Shown in pieces: positions 6,303 to 12,053 of a stretch of 12,053 nucleotides of DNA. The stretch lies in contig JAJZCU010000022.1 of the NCBI GenBank assembly GCA_021828935.1, positions 1 to 12,053 of the forward strand. Direction: 5' to 3'. The notes under the pieces were generated by a model. That model was given only the letters and a program-made list of their open reading frames with translations. It was not told the origin of the DNA and made no database searches. Source of the stretch: Planctomycetota bacterium (GTDB lineage Bacteria; Planctomycetota; Phycisphaerae; WQYP01). Positions within the stretch are counted from its first letter, which is position 1. Each line of letters starts with the position of its first letter. The position numbers and the translations under genes were made by a program.

Positions 6303-8339
6303 ATGAAAATCAATCAACTTATTAGGTACATGCTCATTGGCTTCATACTGGTCATGGTGTTTGACTTTGTATTTGCCCATTTTTTTGCCAAAAAGCAGCC
6401 TGCGCCCGCCGTTGTCGCCCGCGCGCCCGCGGCGCCCGCGGCGCCCCCGCAGGCGCCGACGCCCCGTGGAAAAGCCAACGCCGGCCCCAACTCCGGAAAA
6501 CCCGGCGCCGCAAAAGGCGCTCCGGCCGCCGCAGCGCCCGGACCACAAACCATCATCCTTGGCGGCGCCGCGCCCGGCCAGCCGTACCACCTCGCCATCT
6601 CCCTGAACAACGTATCGGCCGCCATTAATTGGGTGAAAATTAACGCCAAATACTACCGGCAGAAAGTGGGCAAAAACGCCCCCTATTTATTAATGAAGGC
6701 CCCCGCCGATGCCCCGCTGCCTTTCTCCACCAGCAGCGTACGCATATCGGGTTATGGCGACTTCAGCATGGCGAACCAGCCGTGGGTCGTTTACAAACAC
6801 GGCCCGCTGTTTGCCACCTTCGCCGATGCTCTGGCGGATGCCCAGGGCAAGCCGCTGGTGGATTTGTACAAAACCTTTCGCATCAACCCAAAAACCTACA
6901 ACGTGCGCGTCAATTACACCATCAAGAATTGCACTGCCAAGCCGCTGACCGTCCGCGTGAACCAATACGGCCCGGTCAACCTTCCGCGCCACGGCCCCAT
7001 GGACGGCAACCGCGACTTTATGGGCGCCCTCTACGACGCCAACAGCCATTACCTTGGCAACAGCGGCGTGCCGCAGGTGGAGGAAGACACGGCCCAGGAA
7101 TCGGGCTTTGAACCGAAGGTAATGGGCGATTTTCAGGGCGTAAAACGTCTGGTGTGGGCCTGCGCCTGCAACCGATTTTTTACCATTATTGTGCGCCCCA
7201 CCGGCTGGGCCGGCGCCCAGCGGCAGCCCGTGGACAGCGGCGGAACCATTCCCAAAATCAGTTATTTAAAATCCGTCACGGTTCGCCGCATTGACGCCGA
7301 ACCAAATCTGGCCAACACGCGCGCCCCGGTGGCCTTGGAATTCACCGGCCGCAACCTGCTGGTGCCGGCGCACGGCCAGGCCACCATGCCGCTGACGGTT
7401 TTTATGGGGCCAAAAAAGCGTTCGCTGCTGGCCGGAAATCTGGCGGCGCCGACCACCTCGTCGGCTTATCAGAACGCCGTGTACCATTATTCCAGCGTGA
7501 TACAGCTGGATCAGGGCCCCTGTTCATTTTTCACGTTCTCCTGGCTGGCGCTGGTGATTCTGAAATTTCTTGATTTTATTCACGGATTTATTGCCAACTG
7601 GGGCGTGGCGATCATCGTTTTGGTCATCTGCGTGCGCTTGTTGCTGCACCCGCTGACGCGTTACGGCCAGGTAAACATGGCCATGATGCAGCGCAAAATG
7701 GCCAAGATTCAGCCTGAACTTGACCGCATTAAAACCCGCTTCGCCAAGGACAAAACGCAACAGCAACAAGAAATTATGAAGGTCTACAAAGACCACAAGG
7801 TAAACCCCGCCAGCAGCGTTCTGGGCTGCCTGCCCATGCTGCTGCAAATGCCCATCTGGATCGCCTTATACGCCGGACTTTCCGTGGACATTGATCTGCG
7901 CCACGCCACCTTCATCCCCGGCTGGATCACCGATCTGGCCAACCCGGACACGGTGGCGAAATTCCACATGCCATTTCAGATTCCGTTCATTGGCTACACC
8001 GTCCACGGCGTGCATTATTTGCCATTAAATATTTTGCCGCTGTTGCTGACCGTGGTCTTCTTCATGCAGATGAAATGGCAAATGCGCTTGGGCCCCCGCC
8101 CCACTGACCCGCAGCAGCAGCAAACGCAGATGATCTCACAGTTTATGATTCTGCTGTTCCCCATTTTCCTGTATAACCGGCCATCCGGGCTGAACCTCTA
8201 CATCTTTGCCAGCACCGCCGGCGGATTGTTTGATACGTATTTGGTGCGCCGCCATTTGCGGGCCAAAGGATTGCTGCCGGGCATGGACCCGCCGGAACCG
8301 GAAACCCCGGTGGTGCGCCGCGTAGCGCGGGACGGCTAA
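6303..8339 (+). CDS. yidC: Membrane protein insertase YidC/OxaA
   Basis: 678 aa, longer than the ~550 usual for Gram-negative YidC. Order: N-terminal helix (about 7-26); a Pro/Ala/Gly-rich linker (about 31-82); a large periplasmic beta-domain (about 85-400); then the conserved 60-kDa inner-membrane-protein core. The core begins with a hydrophobic stretch ending in VRLLLHPLT, where R445 is the groove Arg required for insertion. A charged helical cytoplasmic loop rich in Gln/Lys (about 455-500) follows, then LGCLPMLLQMPIWIALY (about 505), PLNILPLLLTVVFF (about 575) and the closing NRPSGLNLYIFAS helix (about 630). It inserts and folds inner-membrane proteins, alone or with SecYEG. GAGGA at 6294-6298 is a short-spaced ribosome site. 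The neighbour is a phosphoesterase rather than the usual rpmH-rnpA-yidC-mnmE cluster. The identification is firm. Confidence 0.95.
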   Translation: MKINQLIRYMLIGFILVMVFDFVFAHFFAKKQPAPAVVARAPAAPAAPPQAPTPRGKANAGPNSGKPGAAKGAPAAAAPGPQTIILGGAAPGQPYHLAISLNNVSAAINWVKINAKYYRQKVGKNAPYLLMKAPADAPLPFSTSSVRISGYGDFSMANQPWVVYKHGPLFATFADALADAQGKPLVDLYKTFRINPKTYNVRVNYTIKNCTAKPLTVRVNQYGPVNLPRHGPMDGNRDFMGALYDANSHYLGNSGVPQVEEDTAQESGFEPKVMGDFQGVKRLVWACACNRFFTIIVRPTGWAGAQRQPVDSGGTIPKISYLKSVTVRRIDAEPNLANTRAPVALEFTGRNLLVPAHGQATMPLTVFMGPKKRSLLAGNLAAPTTSSAYQNAVYHYSSVIQLDQGPCSFFTFSWLALVILKFLDFIHGFIANWGVAIIVLVICVRLLLHPLTRYGQVNMAMMQRKMAKIQPELDRIKTRFAKDKTQQQQEIMKVYKDHKVNPASSVLGCLPMLLQMPIWIALYAGLSVDIDLRHATFIPGWITDLANPDTVAKFHMPFQIPFIGYTVHGVHYLPLNILPLLLTVVFFMQMKWQMRLGPRPTDPQQQQTQMISQFMILLFPIFLYNRPSGLNLYIFASTAGGLFDTYLVRRHLRAKGLLPGMDPPEPETPVVRRVARDG

Positions 8340-8457
8340 TGGGCGTTTGGCGGGAGAGCCTTGTGGCATGGGCGTCATGCGTGCGGGTCGGCCTTGACTG
8401 CATCGGGATTGCTCCCGGCGCAACGAAACGTGCCGTGAACTCTTGACCGGTGACGTG

Positions 8458-9852
8458 ATGCACCGCAGAAAATTTTGCCGTATGGCTGCCGCCGCTGTCG
8501 GTGGCGCGTGCGCCGCCGCGTACGCTTCAGGCGGCGCCGCAACAGCCACGCATCGACCCAACCTGCCCAAGGTCCACATCCGGCCGGATCATCGGGGTTT
8601 TGTTGCCCGCGGCGGAAGGCCCTTCACCCCATGCGGATGCGCCTATTTTCGGCCCAATACGGGCTGGGCGCCGCAGATTTGGAAAAAGTTCGACGTCGCC
8701 GCCACGCGCCGTGATTTGTTGCTGCTGAAGGCCCATCACTTCAATGTGGTGCGCCTGTTTCTGGCGTCGAACGCCTTTTACCCGAAGCCCGGCGCGCTCA
8801 ACGGCGCCTCAGTGGACAAGCTGGACCAATTTCTTGATAGTGCAGCGGCCGCGGGAATATATGTACAGATTTGTGGTTTGGACCGATGGGAGGGCACGCC
8901 GAAATGGCAGCTTGCCGACGCCTTCACGCAGGAAGACGCCTTGGCCGCCCGCACGGAATTTTGGGCGGCATTGGCGGCGCGCTACCGCGGAAACAACGCC
9001 ATCTTTGCTTATGAACTTGGCAATGAGCCCGCCGTGGCCTGGAACACGCCGGGCATGCGCACCGCATGGAACCAATGGCGGCACGCGCCCACCCCCATTC
9101 CGGCGGCTGCGGACAAACCCGGCGACCCAACCTTGCTGGCCTTTCAGAATTTTCGGGAACGCCTCGCCGAACGCTGGACCCGACAACCAGTCGCCACGAT
9201 CAAAAAAGCGGACCCCGCGGCCCTCGTGACCGTCGGTTTGATCCAGTGGTCCGTGCCCGCCGTGGCCAATCCGGTGAACCTGTATTCCGGATTTCGGCCC
9301 GCCAAAATTGCGAAATATCTGGATTTCATGGAAATTCATTTTTATCCGCTGGCTGATGGCATTTATACGTACCAATCGGATGCCGTACGAATTGCAAATC
9401 TGGCCTATCTGGAATCGGTCATGCGGGAGATGGATTCAACGGGCCGCGCCGTGGTGCTGGCGGAATTCGGCTGGTACGGCGGAGGCGCCCTTCCGAACGC
9501 TGGCAACAGGCCGCCGGCAACCCAGCAACAACAAGCCACATTTTGTTCACAAGAAGTAAACATCACCGAACCGCTGGCCTGCGGCTGGCTGAATTGGGCG
9601 ATGTATGACACGCCCGCCGCGCAAGACGTAACCCGTTTCAGCGGATTGTTCCAATCCGATGGAAAAATAAAGACATGGGGACGCCAATTCGCGGCCTTGG
9701 TCGCCGACTTTCACAAGAATCCCCCGGCGCCGCACAAGGTGGGTCCGCGGCCCGCATTGCCGTGGGACGCCTGCCTGACAAGTTCAAAGGCGGCGGCGAA
9801 ATTTCAAAAAGAGTATCTGCATGCGTTTCGGCGAGAGATGCAACGCACGTAA
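8458..9852 (+). CDS. Tat-exported clan GH-A (GH5-like) glycoside hydrolase
   Basis: 464 aa from ATG 8458 (an in-frame TTG at 8443 would add five residues). The N-terminus HRRKFCRM followed by an Ala/Gly-rich stretch to AYA (about residue 23) is a twin-arginine signal with R3-R4. The mature part is a TIM-barrel hydrolase: GRPFTPCG entry strand, FNVVRLF, YELGNEP with acid/base E190, a MEIHFYPL strand (His before the nucleophile), and VVLAEFGW with nucleophile E336, then a WLNWAMYD tryptophan strand. These are the landmarks of retaining GH-A enzymes such as GH5 mannanases and cellulases. Substrate and exact family are not determinable here; many such proteins in environmental bacteria cut beta-mannan or beta-glucan. 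No clear Shine-Dalgarno is seen. It is 118 bases after yidC, probably its own unit, and followed by a terminator. Confidence 0.82.
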   Translation: MHRRKFCRMAAAAVGGACAAAYASGGAATATHRPNLPKVHIRPDHRGFVARGGRPFTPCGCAYFRPNTGWAPQIWKKFDVAATRRDLLLLKAHHFNVVRLFLASNAFYPKPGALNGASVDKLDQFLDSAAAAGIYVQICGLDRWEGTPKWQLADAFTQEDALAARTEFWAALAARYRGNNAIFAYELGNEPAVAWNTPGMRTAWNQWRHAPTPIPAAADKPGDPTLLAFQNFRERLAERWTRQPVATIKKADPAALVTVGLIQWSVPAVANPVNLYSGFRPAKIAKYLDFMEIHFYPLADGIYTYQSDAVRIANLAYLESVMREMDSTGRAVVLAEFGWYGGGALPNAGNRPPATQQQQATFCSQEVNITEPLACGWLNWAMYDTPAAQDVTRFSGLFQSDGKIKTWGRQFAALVADFHKNPPAPHKVGPRPALPWDACLTSSKAAAKFQKEYLHAFRREMQRT

Positions 9853-9878
9853 CACGGCGGCGCCTTGCGCCGAGGCTT

Positions 9879-9904
9879 AACGCCGCGCCCCATCCGGCGT
9901 TTTA
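9879..9904 (+). terminator. Likely terminator of the glycoside hydrolase gene
   Basis: AACGCCG (9879-9885) and CGGCGTT (9895-9901) form a perfect 7-bp stem with a nine-base loop, followed by only four T (9900-9903). A second hairpin CGGCGC-CTT-GCGCCG sits just upstream without a T run. Confidence 0.5.
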
Positions 9905-9929
9905 TCTTACCGCCGGGCAATGCAACTGA

Positions 9930-9969
9930 TACAATAACTCAATGCCCTCTTAACCGGAGACCAAAATTG
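9930..9969 (+). promoter_or_regulatory. Antitoxin promoter -10 and ribosome site selecting a TTG start
   Basis: TACAAT (9930-9935) is five of six to the -10 consensus; the -35 is weak. GGAGA (9956-9960) lies six bases before TTG 9967. No in-frame ATG exists near, and the protein N-terminus from this TTG, (M)TLTLDLP, is the usual one for the family. Confidence 0.5.
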
Positions 9970-10407
9970 ACGCTCACTCTCGACCTGCCTGCCGATATTG
10001 TTGAACGCCTGCAACGCGGGGCCGCGGAGGCTGGCGTGCCAGTTGAAAAATACGCGCAACGTGTTTTGGATTCGGGCATTCCTTTGGCGGTGCCCGGCGC
10101 TGCGCCCAACGCAACGCTTTCGCTCTTGGCTGATTGGGCCCGCCAGGACGCAACCAATGATCCGAATGAACTTGCAGCGCGGCAGCGTGATTTGGACGAC
10201 CTGGCGACGAGCCTCAACCGCAACCGATTGCAATCAGGCGGCCCGGGAATTATTTCCATGAGCCGCACTATTTTTCTGGACTCCGGCCCGCTGGGCCTGG
10301 TGACGCATCGCGCGGGGGTTGCGCAGGCGGATGCCTGTCGCGAGTGGCTCGCGTCGCGCATCGCAGCCGGAGACGAGGTCGTTGTTGCCGAAATAATTTA
10401 TTATTAA
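9967..10407 (+). CDS. Type II antitoxin, frameshifted at its end and fused to the PIN toxin start
   Basis: 146 codons as read. The first ~94 residues are an antitoxin: (M)TLTLDLPADIVERL, an amphipathic helix, an Ala/Pro linker, then an Asp/Arg-rich segment (about residues 55-85) of the kind that wraps a toxin. Known family members end shortly after such a tail with their stop overlapping the toxin ATG. Here the +1 frame reads RELFP and then TGA at 10259-10261, overlapping the toxin ATG at 10258 as ATGA. Removing one C from CCC at 10242-10244 restores S-G-G-R-E-L-F-P-stop. So I infer a one-base insertion that removes the native stop and fuses the antitoxin in frame to the toxin until the TAA at 10405. 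The alternative is a natural fusion or a sequencing error. DNA binding and autoregulation are expected of the family, not shown. Confidence 0.7.
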   Translation: MTLTLDLPADIVERLQRGAAEAGVPVEKYAQRVLDSGIPLAVPGAAPNATLSLLADWARQDATNDPNELAARQRDLDDLATSLNRNRLQSGGPGIISMSRTIFLDSGPLGLVTHRAGVAQADACREWLASRIAAGDEVVVAEIIYY

Positions 10408-10707
10408 TTAAGGAGAGAGCTATTGCGCAGTGGCCGCACTGGTTCATTACGCCGCCTTGATGATTTCAATGCGCGCGATCCCGGGCGTTTTGTTCCCTTA
10501 CGCAACGAGGCCATGCGCTTGGCGGCGCGGCTTTGGGCGGACATTCGTAAACAGGGGCTTCCCACCGCCGCGGACCACGCTCTGGATATTGATGTGATAC
10601 TTGCTGCGCAGCGGAAGAGGTTGGCGCGGCGCAAAAAAACAGGACGAATTGACGAAGCGGAAAAAAAGGCACAAACGCACGAACCTGTTCCCCCGTTGAG
10701 GCTGTAA
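10258..10707 (+). pseudogene. PIN-domain (VapC-like) toxin with in-frame TAA and truncated C-terminus
   Basis: From ATG 10258 the frame gives SRTIFLDSGPLGLVTH (first PIN Asp), C-R-E-W-L, VVVAEIIYY, then TAA at 10405-10407. The same frame continues without shift as [30 protein letters not shown] and [11 protein letters not shown] (third-Asp region). From memory, relatives read EIADYE(V/L)RRELLR, so the TAA stands where the conserved Glu codon (probably GAA) would be, next to an apparent D-to-Y change. After VILAAQ the protein ends in a Lys/Arg-rich tail (to 10707) in place of the usual VATTNxGHL strand, so the C-terminal active-site part is lost too. AAGGAG at 10410-10415 sits seven bases before TTG 10423, so a separate C-terminal piece (94 aa) could be re-initiated. 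Most probably an inactivated toxin RNase. Confidence 0.75.
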
Positions 10708-10796
10708 TGTGATACTCGCCGGTCGCTCTTGTCATACTATTTGCCTGCAAATGATCCGAATTTGACCGCTGGTAAAGCGATCTTATCCAAGCCCTT

Positions 10797-10824
10797 CCGC
10801 TAGTCAAGCTTTCTTTACTAGCGG
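10797..10824. repeat. Near-perfect hairpin CCGCTAGT...ACTAGCGG
   Basis: Eight perfect pairs (10797-10804 with 10817-10824), one C/T mismatch, then AAG/CTT (10806-10808 with 10813-10815) and a four-base CTTT loop give eleven of twelve pairs. No T run flanks it on either strand. It lies about 90 bases after the toxin remnant, so it may be an operator, a processed RNA end, or the relic of a mobile-element end. Confidence 0.5.
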
Positions 10825-10925
10825 CCAATAGCGGGCGCGGTCATTCGGCTGGCAAACCACACGGTCCGCAGCGCGAAATGACGCCGTGGAACCACAGACC
10901 GCCCCAGCCCGCCGGAAACGAGATT

Positions 10926-10954
10926 TTGGCGCCGCCGCCCGCCGCGGGTATGAT
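10926..10954 (+). promoter_or_regulatory. Sigma70-type promoter for the LURP-one gene
   Basis: TTGGCG (10926-10931, four of six), an exact 17-base spacer, and TATGAT (10949-10954, five of six) place a start near 10961, about 60 bases before ATG 11021. Confidence 0.45.
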
Positions 10955-11006
10955 TGCCCGGGATGGCCCTTCACCCCGTTAAACGCCCTACCGTGGCCAA
11001 CGCCAC

Positions 11007-11012
11007 AGGAGA
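11007..11012 (+). promoter_or_regulatory. Shine-Dalgarno AGGAGA fixing the start at 11021
   Basis: AGGAGA ends eight bases before ATG 11021 and chooses it over the in-frame GTG at 10886. Confidence 0.65.
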
Positions 11013-11020
11013 AAGAAACC

Positions 11021-11515
11021 ATGCGGTACGTGATGAAGAAAAAATTGTTTTCCTTCGGCGGGGATTCCACAGTGAAAGATGCCGACGGGAACGATGCATT
11101 TTATGTCGATGGCAAAGTGATTTCGCTGCGCGGCCTGATGATCTTCAAGGACATGCAGGGCAACGAGCTGGCCACCATCCAGAAAAAGCTGCTGGCGTGG
11201 GGGCCGACGTATGAAATTTATCACGGCGGCCAACTGGTTGCCGTTGTGAAAGAATCACTGTTTACCCTGTTGGGCCACCGCTTCACCGTGGATGATCAGC
11301 ATGGCCCCGATGACCTCGAAGCCAAGGGCAATTTTACGAATCACCAATATACATTCACGCGTGGCGGGCAGGTGGTGGCGCAGGTTTCCGAAAGCTGGTT
11401 TGCCATGACCGACACGTACGGCGTAGACGTGCCCAACCCCAATGACGCGGTGCTGATATTGGCCTGTACGGCGGTTATTGAGAAATGTGAAGAAGAGGCG
11501 CGCAGCAGGAATTAA
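11021..11515 (+). CDS. LURP-one-related (LOR/YxjI-like) protein
   Basis: 164 aa, one full LURP-one-related domain, the usual size for bacterial members. The characteristic order is visible: MRYVMKKKLFSFGGDSTVKD at the N-terminus, YVDGKVIS, KDMQGNELATIQKKLL, PTYEIYHGG, the VVKESLFTLLGHRFTVD core, YTFTRGGQVVAQVS, WFAMTDTYGVD, and a C-terminal hydrophobic helix VLILACTAVIEKCEE. The fold is a Tubby-like beta-barrel around that buried helix. Tubby proteins bind phosphoinositides, but no reaction is established for bacterial LOR proteins. There is no signal peptide or membrane helix outside the core helix, so it is probably cytosolic. It is a single gene with its own promoter candidate and a clear Shine-Dalgarno; no terminator hairpin is seen after the stop. 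The family call is strong, the role unknown. Confidence 0.85.
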   Translation: MRYVMKKKLFSFGGDSTVKDADGNDAFYVDGKVISLRGLMIFKDMQGNELATIQKKLLAWGPTYEIYHGGQLVAVVKESLFTLLGHRFTVDDQHGPDDLEAKGNFTNHQYTFTRGGQVVAQVSESWFAMTDTYGVDVPNPNDAVLILACTAVIEKCEEEARSRN

Positions 11516-11642
11516 ACCGGCCGTGGGCGATCCCAATTACCTGACGCTCCGAAGAAGCCAAAAGAATCTCGTCAATGGAAGATATGTCAGCTCTTTTTGT
11601 TCGGCTCAATTCTGCGCGATGTTTTCATGGCCGGATGCGATT

Positions 11643-11658
11643 TTTACATTCTTGTAAA
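11643..11658. promoter_or_regulatory. AT-rich dyad TTTACA-TTCT-TGTAAA
   Basis: Perfect 6-bp arms are separated by four bases, followed by a short T run (11659-11663, after AAA). It could be an operator half-site pair or a weak terminator; it stands out from the GC-rich surroundings. Confidence 0.3.
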
Positions 11659-11963
11659 TTTTTCAAAGGTCGCTTCTCGCGCCCCCTTCCGGTGCGATGG
11701 AATTTCGGGCACGCGAGCGTTGGTTTATGCGACGTAAAGCGACGACGCAGGCCTTCTTCAGGACATGGCGGATCGGCGAAATTCCCGATCACCATGATTC
11801 ATAGTTTGCAATTGATCCAGCAGGCGGCGCAGGGCCGCCGGACTATGGGGGCGTTGGAGCTTTTTCAGGAATGCACCGGTTCGGTGAAAATTTATCACTT
11901 TGTATCACCCTATCCCGGGTCGTTATCTGCAACATCCGCATCATGGATGGTTCCCTCCTGGCC

Positions 11964-11989
11964 ATCTGTGAAAATCTGTGTAATCTGTG
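11964..11989. repeat. Triple ATCTGTG direct repeat
   Basis: ATCTGTG occurs at 11964-11970, 11974-11980 and 11983-11989, i.e. every 9-10 bases. On the minus strand it reads as repeated CACAGAT. From general knowledge, similar ATCTGTG..ATCTGTG phrases recur in intergenic DNA of several environmental phyla including planctomycetes; the role is unknown. Confidence 0.6.
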
Positions 11990-12053
11990 GATCGCCGTCG
12001 TTGGTTTCCAAGCCCGGCGCCGGCGCGTCCGGATTTGATGGGCTTAGGGACCC

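Larger units (their letters stand above)
10708..11020. other. Non-coding spacer with two dyads and a promoter
   Basis: No credible ORF was found. It contains the dyad ATTTGC-CT-GCAAAT (10739-10752), a hairpin (10797-10824), and the promoter candidate and Shine-Dalgarno of the LURP-one gene. The in-frame upstream GTG at 10886 of that gene precedes the promoter candidate and is not used. Confidence 0.5.
11516..12053. other. Non-coding end of window
   Basis: No supported gene. A frame from ATG 11794 stays open to the window end but has no Shine-Dalgarno, and its later part is read from the ATCTGTG repeat; it looks accidental. A short AT-rich dyad lies at 11643-11658. Confidence 0.45.

Noticed and set aside
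5571..6590. 339-codon open frame on the minus strand
   Set aside because: It is antisense to the phosphoesterase and the start of yidC, low-complexity Arg/Gly-rich, with no motif.
8809..9375. 188-codon minus-strand frame within the glycoside hydrolase
   Set aside because: It is a shadow of the hydrolase; the catalytic NEP and AEFG motifs are on the + strand.
11794..12053. Open frame from ATG 11794 running off the window end
   Set aside because: No ribosome site, no recognisable domain, and part of it is read from the ATCTGTG repeat.

Overview
The window is GC-rich, dense bacterial DNA. The gene families fit a member of the Planctomycetota or a neighbouring PVC lineage, perhaps Phycisphaerae-like: a tandem pterin-synthase protein, a YidC with a long Pro/Ala linker, a LURP-one protein, a Tat-exported clan GH-A hydrolase, large intergenic spaces, and an ATCTGTG repeat motif. 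No rRNA, tRNA, CRISPR array or intact transposase gene is visible. The taxonomic guess is inference from family resemblance, not from a database search.

Layout. 2-1384 (+) is the 3' part of a long surface or secreted protein built from ~100-residue beta-rich repeats; it ends in a good hairpin/T-run terminator. 1385-1703 holds that terminator, a perfect operator-like dyad and a possible promoter. 1704-1943 (+) is a small unknown gene with a strong Shine-Dalgarno. Two overlapping terminator-like hairpins follow at 1981-2027, only a few bases before the start of a two-domain 6-pyruvoyl-tetrahydropterin-synthase-type protein (2032-2925, +). Convergent to it is a membrane family-2 glycosyltransferase of the cellulose-synthase-like type (2963-4504, -). 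4505-5411 is a ~900-base non-coding space with three hairpins, a 235-base element bounded by 26-base terminal inverted repeats (MITE-like), and a promoter candidate. That promoter candidate precedes a likely two-gene operon: a metallophosphoesterase (5412-6278) and the membrane insertase YidC (6303-8339).

Next come a Tat-exported GH5-like glycoside hydrolase (8458-9852) with a terminator, and then a damaged toxin-antitoxin module (9967-10707). In that module the antitoxin has lost its own stop through an apparent one-base frameshift, so it reads in frame into the PIN toxin. The toxin in turn has an in-frame TAA where its family normally has a conserved Glu, and its C-terminal end is missing. 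A LURP-one-related protein (11021-11515) with its own promoter candidate and ribosome binding site follows. The last ~540 bases look non-coding and contain a triple ATCTGTG repeat.

How the genes relate: YidC and the phosphoesterase are probably co-transcribed. The glycosyltransferase, the exported hydrolase and the repeat protein could all act at the cell envelope, but nothing ties them into one pathway. I did not find a convincing new multi-gene system. The points most worth checking are the doubly broken antitoxin-toxin fusion, the tandem pterin-synthase protein with hairpins abutting its start, and the MITE-like element.
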